Assembly (NCBI GenBank): GCA_947683425.1 | Contig: CANTUQ010000159.1 | Coordinates: forward strand, 6,400,001-6,464,000 | DNA: 64,000 nt | Direction: 5' to 3' | Source of the DNA: Excoecaria cochinchinensis | Taxonomy: Eukaryota > Streptophyta > Magnoliopsida > Malpighiales > Euphorbiaceae | Shown here: in pieces, positions 26,523-36,540 of the stretch | Layout of the letters: every line of letters begins with the position of its first letter | How positions within the stretch are numbered: the stretch's first letter is position 1 | The notes under the pieces: model-generated | What the model saw: only the letters and a program-made list of their open reading frames with translations | Databases searched by the model: none | Told to the model about the DNA's origin: nothing | Program-made: the position numbers and the translations under genes

Positions 26523-27581
26523 TGTCACACCCCATAAATGGTACAATCGGAAATTGGAAATTTTAATTGGATATTTTAAGGACAATTGAGTAATTTGTTA
26601 GTAAAAGAGGATTTAATGGTAAGGAAATAATAGTGTTTAATTGCAAATGTCTAGTTTAGTGAGGAAAGAGTATTTTGACAAGGACTTTTTGGGAATTATT
26701 TTGGACCAAACGGTAAAAGAGAATAAGTGGATTAGTGATTCTTGTGCATGTGTGCCATGTGGAAGGAGGATGTGCACGTGGAGAGGGAAAGGAAAAGTCT
26801 GAGAAAATTAGTAGTTGGAAAACAAAGGACTGAAAAAAAGTTTTCTCTTTCTTTTCTGGTTCTCTCTCACGTAAACCACATTCTGCCTTTTCTTCATTTT
26901 TCTGTTCTTTCTATCATCTGCATGTGTGATTTCTTGTTGAGGAATTGAGGTCTGGATGTGTTAGTAGCTTCAGCAGGTAAGTGGCAGAAGTTTTCTTGGT
27001 TTATGGTTAATTTCTGTCTCATTCCTCGTTGGGTTATAGAGATTCTGTTTTTGGTTAATGAACTGTGGTTTTATCTATTTGTAAGCTTCTGAGGATAGAA
27101 GAAAAGAGAAGGGAAAAGATAAAGTGGTGGATTGAAGAGATTTCAGTGGGCGTTTTGGACCTCAGTAACAGGTTTGGGAGCGTCTGTTATTTCTCGTTTT
27201 GGATCCTGTTGCTGTGATGTTATGAACATTGTTTATGTGTTTTTGATTATCGAAATGTATGAGAAATGCAATGTGTATAAATGATTTCTGTAGAAAAGTA
27301 TGCAAATGAGATGTTTTTGCATGAAAGTAGACATGAAATTCTAAAGTGATGACTTCCTGGTTTTGTTTCTGTTTGAATTGTAATAATACGTGATTCGTAA
27401 TATGAGTTTTGTAACTGTGCTCAGAAGACTTAAAGGTACGTATTTGCATAATTATTTCATGAAAAATGGATTTAGGCAAATTGGGATTTGAATTTTGAAT
27501 CACACTCTGTTTTCACGATGTTTCTGGGTTTATGTTTTTCTGAAATTTCTGATGTGTTGAGAAGAGGAAGAAGAAGTGTGA

Positions 27582-27910
27582 GAAGAAGGTCACGAGACGT
27601 GATGCTGCATCACACCGTGACCCCCTTCTCTGTTGAAGGTCACGTGGCGCGACACAGCTTCACGCCGTGACCTCTTCTCTGAAGAGGGTCACGAGACGTG
27701 ATGCTGCATCACGCCGTGACCTGCTTCACTGTCCTGCGTGTCACGGGACGGAATCTCGTGACTTCTCCCTCTCCTCTCACAGGCGTCACGAGACGTGACT
27801 GGTGGTCACGCCGTGACTGCCTTGCTGTTTTGCTTGACGCTCGCGTGAAGCCGGCGTCACGAGACGTGACCAGTGGTCACGACGTGACCAGTGGTCACGA
27901 CGTGACCGGC
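27582..27910. repeat. Array of GTCACG-AGA-CGTGAC palindromes in the 5' LTR of K
   Basis: The unit GTCACGAGACGTGA recurs near 27589, 27688, 27785 and 27860, with reversed or shortened forms between (CACGCCGTGACC, GTCACGACGTGACC). The 3' LTR has the same array at 31582-31875 minus two units. LTRs A, B and D carry arrays of the same design with other arm sequences. Confidence 0.85.
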
Positions 27911-28241
27911 TTCTGCTTGCTGTCCTGTTTTTCTAAAAGCATGATTTTTAACTTCTGATTTCAAGGGTTTTACACTACATGACGACTAATTAGTTTTAAA
28001 ATCTGATTGTATTTTAATAATTGCATAATACTGGGTTTTGAACACATGATTAATAATATTAATATATATGACTTACATGTTTATAATTTACATGGATTAT
28101 TGCAAGATGAATTATAAGTTCTTATTACTTCCGGTAATTAATATTTGAATATATGTATATGTTTCTGATTTTGATCAATGTACATGAATATATGAATTGT
28201 TGAGTTGTATCATTTGAGCCTGAATAGTCATAGTAGTGGAT

Positions 28242-28724
28242 AAGTAAGCGCTTACTTAGGTCAGTGTGTGTGTGCAGCTGCTATATGATAAAACGATATA
28301 TGCGGGTCCGTTTGGATCCTTGTTTCGACCATGTTTGGTCTATATGGAAATAAAGCGAGACCTCGGTCTCTATATGAAAAATACATGTTTGAGACTCAAG
28401 TCTCTATATGCTTGGGATACTGTGTCCTATCAGTATCCGATTGACCGCATCCACTTCTAGAGAATATTTTAGATTAATCAGGCTATATGTTTAAATGTGT
28501 TACATATGTTGAGATGCATTATTAACATGATTACAAGTAAATGATGTACATGAATTCCTGCATAGCTTTATATGCACCTTGTGTTTGTATACTTGGAATG
28601 ATGGAAATTATGAATTGAATACCTAATTGCTTGTATTGTATAAATATTGTATATGCATATTGTGCATTTGTTTTGTTCCTCCCCACTAAGCGTTATCGCT
28701 TAGCACGGGCTTCTTTTCCCGTGC
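28242..28724 (+). repeat. Conserved hairpin module of the LTR (K 5' copy)
   Basis: In order there are a perfect palindrome AAGTAAGCGCTTACTT (28242-28257), short stem-loops GAGACCTCGGTCTC and GAGACTCAAGTCTC (about 28358-28404), CTAAGCGTTATCGCTTAG (28686-28703), and GCACGGG paired with CCCGTGC (28703-28724) followed by AGG. Equivalent modules lie in LTRs A, B, C, D, E and H and in the K 3' LTR (32207-32689). Arm sequences differ between copies while pairing is kept. Confidence 0.75.
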
Positions 28725-29084
28725 AGGTGGCGAGTTCGGGTTGGAGTCTGATATCTGCAGGTCGGCCACTAGGAGTCTTTTGATGAAGTTGTTTTTGAAG
28801 TCTTCCGCTGTGTATTTTTGTATATGGCTTGTGTATAGCAAAGTAAATCTTTTGTAAAGGAACAAATATTATTTTGTATATGTATTTACTTACGAGCCTC
28901 TTTTTGTAAAACGATAGTGATATGTATATGTATATGTTAAAGGTTTTTCTATAAATGATTTAAAAGTTTCCTTACATATTATCTTTTGTTTTATTTTATT
29001 AGCATGTATTTGGATATGTTTATATGTGTTTGCCCGCGTGGCACTCCGGCATCCTTCCAACGGGGATGGCGGGGTGTTACAGCT

Positions 29085-29096
29085 TGGTATCAGAGC
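29085..29096 (+). other. Primer binding site, initiator tRNA-Met
   Basis: TGGTATCAGAGC starts four bases after the 5' LTR. It is the exact complement of the 3' end of plant initiator tRNA-Met (GCTCTGATACCA). Confidence 0.92.
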
Positions 29097-29214
29097 CCAG
29101 GTTTGGTGGTTCTGGGTTATGTTGTGATTGTTTGAGTGTCGAGTCAAGTCTATGCATGAGAGTCAGTTTTGTTTAGTGGCCTAATGCAGATGTCTTGTTT
29201 TGTGTAGTGTTTGT

Positions 29215-30279
29215 ATGGAGTCGGATCCAAGTGAGTATATGGGCGACACCATGAGTAGTGCCAATGTGAGTCGTGGAGGGAATCCAGTTAGAAGAGATGA
29301 TCCAGTTAGACAGGATAGACATGAGCGGGAACCTGCACCAGCTGAAGGTGCAAATAGAGGTGTTGCTTTTGATCCAGCGTTAGTTCAGGGGTTATTGCAA
29401 GTGGTTGATAGGTTGACTGCACCTAAGGCTCCAACTGAGTTGTTAAGAAAGAGAGGAGCAGAGGATTTTCATGGGACTGCTTTAGATGAATCCGATGTGG
29501 CTGAGTTTTGGCTCAAGAGAGTAAGTAGAATTTTGCAAGAGATTAGATGTCCTGCAGATCAGAGAGCTTCTTGTGCTATATCGTTGCTTCAGGGACCAGC
29601 CTATGATTGGTGGGAACTTGTGATGAGGAATCCTCAGCGACCAGTCGAACTGACATGGGATTATTTCAAGCAAGAGTTTGAGCAAAAGTATATAACAAAG
29701 GCATACCAAGAAGCGAAATGGAGAGAGTTCATTAGTTTGAAGCAGCGGGGCATGACTGTCAGTGAGTACGATAAGGAGTTCAATAGGCTAAGTAAGTATG
29801 TGCCTGAGCAGTTGTTGACAGATGAGTTCAGATGTAGGCACTTTTTAGAGGGATTGCGTGAGGTATTCAGAGGCCCCTTGTCTGCGATGATTGTCTTGCA
29901 GCCAGTTGGGTATTATCAGATTGTGGCTGCAGCAATGAGGTTAGAGGAATCTGAGGAGATTAAACAGAAGATGGCACAAAAGAGGAGAGCACCAGAAGGG
30001 GGAATTGCGAGTACTAAGAAGTCTAAGGGTACTCCAGTTGAGCAGGAATCTAGAGGGAATGTTCGAGTGCCTTCACAGGTAGAGAGTGTAGCCCCACAAG
30101 GAAATAAAGGAAATCGAGCACCAGAATGTGAGCATTGTCATAGGTACCATTGGGGTACATGTCGGAAGATTACCGGCGCTTGTTTCAAGTGTGGAAGCAT
30201 GGAACATCGGTTTGCATTTTGCCCTGATCGACAAGTGGACAAGAATCAGCAAGAGAGTAAGAGATCCAATGTCGTCTAA
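29215..30279 (+). CDS. gag: Gag of gag-only element K
   Basis: A 354-residue protein from the ATG at 29215 (MESDPSEYMGDT). A Retrotrans_gag core spans about residues 85-230, with GAEDFHG, VAEFWLKRVSRIL, ISLLQGPAYDWWELV and ISLKQRGMTVSEYDKEFNRL. A Lys/Arg-rich linker follows. Near the C terminus are two Cys motifs: CEHCHRYHWGTC and a classical CCHC knuckle CFKCGSMEHRFAFC. It would package the element's RNA into virus-like particles. The stop after SKRSNVV is followed in another frame by the family's usual tail (ending AAGPSGKC), so one frameshift probably separates them. The core is intact, fitting recent mobility with help in trans. Confidence 0.9.
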   Translation: MESDPSEYMGDTMSSANVSRGGNPVRRDDPVRQDRHEREPAPAEGANRGVAFDPALVQGLLQVVDRLTAPKAPTELLRKRGAEDFHGTALDESDVAEFWLKRVSRILQEIRCPADQRASCAISLLQGPAYDWWELVMRNPQRPVELTWDYFKQEFEQKYITKAYQEAKWREFISLKQRGMTVSEYDKEFNRLSKYVPEQLLTDEFRCRHFLEGLREVFRGPLSAMIVLQPVGYYQIVAAAMRLEESEEIKQKMAQKRRAPEGGIASTKKSKGTPVEQESRGNVRVPSQVESVAPQGNKGNRAPECEHCHRYHWGTCRKITGACFKCGSMEHRFAFCPDRQVDKNQQESKRSNVV

Positions 30280-30508
30280 AGTAACCGGGATGCAAGTAGA
30301 GCTCCGAGAGCACCATCTGAGACGGTGCAGCGACCTGGTGCTACGGAGGATCGTAATCGGCATAGGGCATATGCTATGACTGCTGAGAATGTAGTGGGTG
30401 CTGCCGGACCTTCGGGTAAGTGTTTACATGTTCAGTTTTGTTTCGTTTCGGTTTTGATATTTGAGTTGTATTCGGTAAGCAAGGAAATTTCGAGGACGAA
30501 ATTTTCTT
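30280..30508 (+). other. Post-gag remnant with donor-like site in K
   Basis: After the gag stop, another frame reads RAYAMTAENVVGAAGPSGKC, the usual region just before the protease. It is cut there: 30415-30421 is GGTAAGT, and the sequence passes within 90 bases to the end-of-pol motif EISRTKFS and the polypurine tract. All enzymatic domains are missing. Confidence 0.7.
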
Positions 30509-30520
30509 AAGGAGGAGAGA
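30509..30520 (+). other. Polypurine tract of element K
   Basis: AAGGAGGAGAGA stands two bases before the 3' LTR. Confidence 0.8.
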
Positions 30521-30522
30521 GT

Positions 30523-33046
30523 TCTCACACCCCATAAATGGTACAATCGGAAATTGGAAATTTTAATTGGATATTTTAAGGACAATTGAGTAATTTGTTA
30601 GTAAAAGAGGATTTAATGGTAAGGAAATAATAGTGTTTAATTGCAAATGTCTAGTTTAGTGAGGAAAGAGTATTTTGACAAGGACTTTTTGGGAATTATT
30701 TTGGACCAAACGGTAAAAGGGAATAAGTGGATTAGTGATTCTTGTGCATGTGTGCCATGTGGAAGGAGGATGTGCACGTGGAGAGGGAAAGGAAAAGTCT
30801 GAGAAAATTAGTAGTTGGAAAACAAAGGACTGAAAAAAAGTTTTCTCTTTCTTTTCTGGTTCTCTCTCACGTAAACCACATTCTGCCTTTTCTTCATTTT
30901 TCTGTTCTTTCTATCATCTGCATATGTGATTTCTTGTTGAGGAATTGAGGTCTGGATGTGTTAGTAGCTTCAGAAGGTAAGTGGCAGAAGTTTTCTTGGT
31001 TTATGGTTAATTTCTGTCTCATTCCTCGTTGGGTTATAGAGATTCTGTTTTTGGTTAATGAACTGTGGTTTTATCTATTTGTAAGCTTCTGAGGATAGAA
31101 GAAAAGAGAAGGGAAAAGATAAAGTGGTGGATTGAAGAGATTTCAGTGGGCGTTTTGGACCTCAGTAACAGGTTTGGGAGCGTCTGTTATTTCTCGTTTT
31201 GGATCCTGTTGCTGTGATGTTATGAACATTGTTTATGGGTTTTTGATTATCGAAATGTATGAGAAATGCAATGTGTATAAATGATTTCTGTAGAAAAGTA
31301 TGCAAATGAGATGTTTATGCATGAAAGTAGACATGAAATTCTAAAGTGATGACTTCCTGGTTTTGTTTCTGTTTGAATTGTAATAATACGTGATTCGTAA
31401 TATGAGTTTTGTAACTGTGCTCAGAAGACTTAAAGGTACGTATTTGCATAATTATTTCATGAAAAATGGATTTAGGCAAATTGGGATTTGAATTTTGAAT
31501 CACACTCTGTTTTCACGATGTTTATGGGTTTATGTTTTTCTGAAATTTCTGATGTGTTGAGAAGAGGAAGAAGAAGTGTGAGAAGAAGGTCACGAGACGT
31601 GATGCTGCATCACGCCGTGACCCCCTTCTCTGTTGAAGGTCACGTGGCGCGACACAGCTTCACGCCATGACCTCTTCTCTGAAGAGGGTCACGAGACGTG
31701 ATGCTGCATCACTGTCCTGCGTGTCACGGGACGGAATCTCGTGACTTCTCCCTCTCCTCTCACAGGCGTCACGAGACGTGACTGGTGGTCACGCCGTGAC
31801 TGCCTTGCTGTTTTGCTTGACGCTCGCGTGAAGCCGGCGTCACGAGACGTGACCAGTGGTCACGACGTGACCGGCTTCTGCTTGCTGTCCTGTTTTTCTA
31901 AAAGCATGATTTTTAACTTCTGATTTCAAGGGTTTTACACTACATGACGACTAATTAGTTTTAAAATCTGATTGTATTTTAATAATTGCATAATACTGGG
32001 TTTTGAACACATGATTAATAATATTAATATATATGACTTACATGTTTATAATTTACATGGATTATTGCAAGATGAATTATAAGTTCTTATTACTTCCGGT
32101 AATTAATATTTGAATATATGTATATGTTTCTGATTTTGATCAATGTACATGAATATATGAATTGTTGAGTTGTATCATTTGAGCCTGAATAGTCATAGTA
32201 GTGGATAAGTAAGCGCTTACTTAGGTCAGTGTGTGTGTGCAGCTGCTATATGATAAAACGATATATGCGGGTCCGTTTGGATCCTTGTTTCGACCATGTT
32301 TGGTCTATATGGAAATAAAGCGAGACCTCGGTCTCTATATGAAAAATACATGTTTGAGACTCAAGTCTCTATATGCTTGGGATACTGTGTCCTATCAGTA
32401 TCCGATTGACCGCATCCACTTCTAGAGAATATTTTAGATTAATCAGGCTATATGTTTAAATGTGTTACATATGTTGAGATGCATTATTAACATGATTACA
32501 AGTAAATGATGTACATGAATTCCTGCATAGCTTTATATGCACCTTGTGTTTGTATACTTGGAATGATGGAAATTATGAATTGAATACCTAATTGCTTGTA
32601 TTGTATAAATATTGTATATGCATATTGTGCATTTGTTTTGTTCCTCCCCACTAAGCATTATCGCTTAGCACGGGCTTCTTTTCCCGTGCAGGTGGCGAGT
32701 TCGGGTTGGAGTCTGATATCTGCAGGTCGGCCACTAGGAGTCTTTTGATGAAGTTGTTTTTGAAGTCTTCCGCTGTGTATTTTTGTATATGGCTTGTGTA
32801 TAGCAAAGTAAATCTTTTGTAAAGGAACAAATATTATTTTGTATATGTATTTGCTTACGAGCCTCTTTTTATAAAACGATAGTGATATGTATATGTATAT
32901 GTTAAAGGTTTTTCTATAAACGATTTAAAAGTTTCCTTACATATTATCTTTTGTTTTATTTTATTAGCATGTATTTGGATATGTTTATATGTGTTTGCCC
33001 GCGTGGCACTCTGGCATCCTTCCAACGGGGATGGCGGGGTGTTACA
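30523..33046 (+). mobile_element. 3' LTR of element K
   Basis: 2524 bases, starting TCTCACACCCC (G to C in the second base against the 5' LTR) and ending GGGGTGTTACA. It lacks 17 bases near 31711 and 18 bases near 31865 of the palindrome array; otherwise it is nearly identical to the 5' LTR. Confidence 0.92.
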
Positions 33047-33051
33047 TTAAG

Positions 33052-33381
33052 CAGATGTTCCTGCATATCAAAAAACTTCTTATTACTCTTATGTGAATTG
33101 CTCTTGTTTATAATATTAAACAAGTTTGTATCATTATTCATAGTTTTGTTATCATCTTCCTGATTTTTATGATTATAAATATTTTATTTGAGGCATAAAT
33201 AAAGGTGCACAATCAATCATCGTTAATGTAAACATAGCATGTAAGGATAAGGAAAAAACAAACATACATACGATTTTTCACTATAAAACAATTTTGTACA
33301 AGATATATACAAAAGTAAGAAAATATAAGAAAAAACTAAATAGACAAATATAACAAAACGTCATCCACACTCCCTGAATGG
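33052..33381 (-). other. 3' UTR of element N between ORF3 and nested element K
   Basis: AT-rich sequence. It continues the 3' UTR that ends at 26517 on the other side of K. I see no gene in it. Confidence 0.6.
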
Positions 33382-35567
33382 CTAGAAAGGTGAATAATCT
33401 CTAATCTCCTGATCAGGGTCCTCATCGTCAGATATGTGGACGGGCTGAGGTGGCGACTGAGGCGGAGACGGCGGCTGTGGCTGGGTCGGTGGTCGAGGCC
33501 AAGGCTGAGGTCTGGAGGTAGAGGGTCCAGCTCCTGAGGTGGACGGGCGAGTAGAAGGACCTACCGCTCTTGGGTGCTGAGATGCCCATATGTCCACCAT
33601 CGGCTCAAGCCTGGGGGGAATCGCCACTGGCACAGACAATGGCTGTGGTCTCCCTGGACCCTGCTGCTGGAACTGCACCTGGGTGTATCCATCAAAGAAG
33701 GGCTGGGCACATTCTGTCATGAATTGTAAGGTGTCAGTGATCATCCCTCCTAGCTCTCTGAAGGCCCTACTCAGCTGGCGTGTCTGATCTGCGGAAGCAG
33801 TACTCATACTCCCCAATCTCTGGTCAGTCCGCTCACGAAAATCCCGGACATATTGAGTCATAGGGTGGACAGCCCCATCTATCGCCTGCACTGTCGAGCG
33901 GAGAGCATCCATCGACTCCTGTATCATCTGGAGGGTCATGTCCACCCCCTGAGTTGCCTCATCCTGGGAGGTCCTCACCTCCTGTCTAAGCTGGTCTACC
34001 ATCCTCTCCTGCTGCTCTGTCATCTGCCTAAGGAGCCCAGCATGCTCCAGCCTCAACTGATCAATGACCCTAGCCTGCTCCTGGATCAGTCCCTGCTGCT
34101 GCTCTAGCCTCTCTGTCAGAACCCTATCTCTCTCCTCAATCCGAGCAAGGAGGGCCCTATCTCTCTCCTCCTGTCTATGCTCGAAAGCTGCAAGCACGGA
34201 GACTATAAGCTCAGAGATGTCCGGCTGCGGCACTGCTCGAGGTGGAACCGGCTTTGATGACTTTCCCGGAGGTGGAGATGTAGAGGTGGATGCCCCCAGA
34301 TCTCCTCTAGCGCAGGGGTGAAATTTGGGTGAAGGCCGGAGAGAGGTCCTCTGAATCCTCGAAGCCGGAGAAGGAGTGAGACTCTGTGCCCCCGATGTCG
34401 GCTGTGCCCCCGATGTTGGCAAAGCACCGAACAACTCCTCCATGGTGAACTCCATCCCCATGTCAGAAGGAGTCCGAAGCTGCTCCTCATATTGCTACGG
34501 GTGTGGAGGCTGGACCTCCTAAGAAATCTCATACTAGGGAGGTTGGACCTCCTGATGCTGTGGCTGCGGAGGCTAGCCCTCCTGATACTGCTCAAACTGA
34601 GGAGGTTGGCCCTCCTGATGCTGTGGCTGCTCCTCAGGCTGCGGTGGTACTGGCACCTCCCCCTCAGGCTGCTCCTGAGCCGGGGCTAAGGATGGAAGAT
34701 CGAAGGCCCGCTGTGTCTCATGTATAGTAAGGAGCCTGAAAGCCTCGGCCTGTCCTTGGACCTGCAGCACCATCCCCATCTGTACTGCGGCAGGGGCATC
34801 TACATAAATGCTCTCGTCCAAAGCGCCCCGAAGCCTATCTGGAGCCACTCCCAATCCTAACAACAGGCGAGTGATGACCCCTCCAACTATCACTGATGGG
34901 GCTGTCCCCCTGGAGACTCTGGCCATGTTGGCCAGTATCTCATGGCTAATGTTGAGGCGCCGACCCATCATCATAGCCCAAAGGCTCCAAATCTCGGCCG
35001 CATTAAGCGACCCCGGGTTGCCAGCCCGTCCGAGATACAAACTGGAAAGTACCCTGTGCAGATACTGAAGTGCCTTTGATATAAAGTCTGTGCTCTTCGC
35101 CGTATCATGGTCATATGGCACTCCAGGCAGAGCGATAGCAGCCCAATGGTCCCTTCTGACTACTCTCTGAGGTACCATAACATCCTGACCATGTGACAAA
35201 CTCATGTCCTGCGCGAACCTCTTCCGCGTGATGCTGAAATGATCCCCATCGAACCAAAACTGGACCACTCCGGGCTCTGTATCGGATCTCTGGAACCCCC
35301 CGTAGTGGAAAGTGGCCAATACCTGTCGCACTGCCTTGGGATATGTGGGGAATGCTGGAGTCATAAACTCGGTCCAACCCGCTCCTGTAAACAGAATATC
35401 CACCTCATCTGCCATCCCAGAGCCTCCAAGAATGGTTTGGAAAGGAAACGACTGGCCCGGAACTCTACCCGAGCCAATACTACATATCTTCGCCGAGCCT
35501 CCAGAGTCATCCATGCGGGAGCCTGGGGCTCATCCTGTCCATGGGGGACGCGTCTGCGTGGCGGCAT
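33382..35567 (-). pseudogene. ORF3 of element N: Athila ORF1-like protein downstream of pol
   Basis: The minus strand starts MPPRRRVPHGQDEPQ at 35567, one base after a splice-acceptor-like AG. The N-terminal domain (FPTYPKAVRQVLATFHYGG, VVQFWFDGDHFSITRKRF, ALQYLHRVLSSLYLGR, AEIWSLWAMMMGRRLN) resembles the Arabidopsis retrotransposon ORF1 (Athila) family. Then comes a Pro/Gln-rich linker, a coiled coil rich in Glu, Gln and Arg (about 34.2-33.95 kb) and a Pro/Ser-rich acidic tail ending at 33382. One base is missing after KPFLEALG (about 35410). Four TAG codons interrupt the linker (34462-34572), probably former CAG. Lying after pol, it takes the position of an env-like extra ORF. Biochemical role unknown. 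Confidence 0.7.
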
Positions 35568-35568
35568 C

Positions 35569-36408
35569 CTGTAAAGCAACAGACAATTTAGTAATAGTAA
35601 ATGACAAAAAAAAACCGAGAACATCTCAGTAGAGAAGCGTCTTAACCCTCTTGAGTAAGAAGACTAGAAGGAAAATACGGGATAAACTTTGCATCCAAGA
35701 AACAAAATAAATTATCGATAATTAAAAGACGAAATATAGTACAAACAAAAATTTGGGCAGCACCCCGGCAAGGGTGTGCCCCACTTCCTGCGCAAAACAA
35801 CACAACAGGCCTCAGGCCTTCAACCAGCACAGAAAATATTGACTAAGAAATAAAAACCTAAAATTTTGACAACATCCCGGCAAAGATGTGCCCCAACTCA
35901 TGCATACAAACAAGAAATTTCTCACAACTAGGGACGAGCCTTAGGCCCTCACAACCAAGCATGTATAAACTGATAATATAGTGCAACAAAAAATAAAAGT
36001 AATAAAAAATGGGCAACACCCCGGCAAGGGCGTGCCCCATTTCCTGCATAAAAGAACAATAAAAGCAAGCTTCAGGCCCCAACAATCACAATATTTATAT
36101 TTTTGGATTTACACATATGGGCAATAAATCTTACTCTAAATATGCAAAAATAATTACCCAAGGCACTATATCGGTCTGATCTAAAAAGGTAAAGGTTTTA
36201 ATCAAACTAAAACAACTAAATATACTAAAAATAGGAAAGCTAAATATTCGTAAAAAAAATAAATATTTACTAGGCAAACGGCCAGCATTTCGGCACTAGC
36301 TTATACTAACATTACTAGGAAAAATAAAAAATAGAGATAAAGAAAGAAAATAGAGAAAGCACTAAAATTTAACTTACTTAAAGAAAGAAAAATAAATTAT
36401 TTACTAAC
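35569..36408 (-). other. Leader intron of ORF3 in element N
   Basis: The donor CACAG|GTTAGTAAATAA starts at 36408 and the acceptor TGCTTTACAG ends at 35569, one base before the ORF3 ATG. Element T has the same layout (donor 60959, acceptor 61617). The 840 bases include three copies of a 75-100 base unit with ACACCCCGGCAAGGG and TGTGCCCC (35754-35830, 35865-35960, 36010-36090); T has one copy. No ORF of note. Confidence 0.65.
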
Positions 36409-36540
36409 CTGTGATTGTAGAAAATCGAAGAAGAGGAGTGAAAATGTAGAAAAACAGGTCCCGGTTGATACACAACAATGCAAGAACAACAAAAATGCGC
36501 TAAAAATGCAAAAAAATGAAGAAAAGGGGGAAGAAAATGA

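Larger units (their letters stand above)
26523..29081 (+). mobile_element. 5' LTR of element K
   Basis: It starts TGTCACACCCC and ends GGGGTGTTACA (2559 bases). Inside are a donor-like GGTAAGT at 26976-26982, a palindrome array at 27582-27910, the 16-base palindrome AAGTAAGCGCTTACTT at 28242-28257, small stem-loops at 28300-28445 and a double hairpin at 28686-28724. It has 35 bases more than the 3' LTR because two palindrome-array units (17 and 18 bases) are lacking there. It contains no ORF worth calling. Confidence 0.92.
26523..33046 (+). mobile_element. Young non-autonomous gag-only LTR retrotransposon (TR-GAG type), element K
   Basis: Two LTRs (26523-29081 and 30523-33046), an initiator-Met primer site, one gag ORF, a polypurine tract and a perfect 5-base duplication TTAAG define a complete element. 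There is no protease, RT, RNase H or integrase, so it must use enzymes from an autonomous relative. The LTRs differ by roughly 15 substitutions by eye plus two unit deletions, so insertion was recent compared with its host element N. Gag-only elements with long LTRs have been described in plants as TR-GAG. Gag type and the Met primer point to the chromovirus side of Ty3/gypsy, probably near Tekay. Confidence 0.9.

Noticed and set aside
26742..26948. Small ORF MCMCAMWKEDVHVERER, present twice (also 30742)
   Set aside because: The two copies are the two LTRs of element K; the frame lies in the untranslated leader, and duplication by LTR explains its conservation.
28266..28460. Conserved 64-codon ORF, also at 32231
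   Set aside because: Same LTR duplication; the frame crosses the stem-loop ladder and is not shared with other LTRs.
29200..29214. Earlier gag start at a TTG codon
   Set aside because: The first ATG in the frame is at 29215; no reason to assume a non-ATG start.
33382..35567. Host gene for a coiled-coil protein
   Set aside because: It has the same leader intron and start as ORF3 of element T and lies between element-specific sequences, so it belongs to the retrotransposon.
34492..35632. Plus-strand open frames opposite ORF3
   Set aside because: Shadows of the Gln/Pro-rich minus-strand ORF3; no independent motif.
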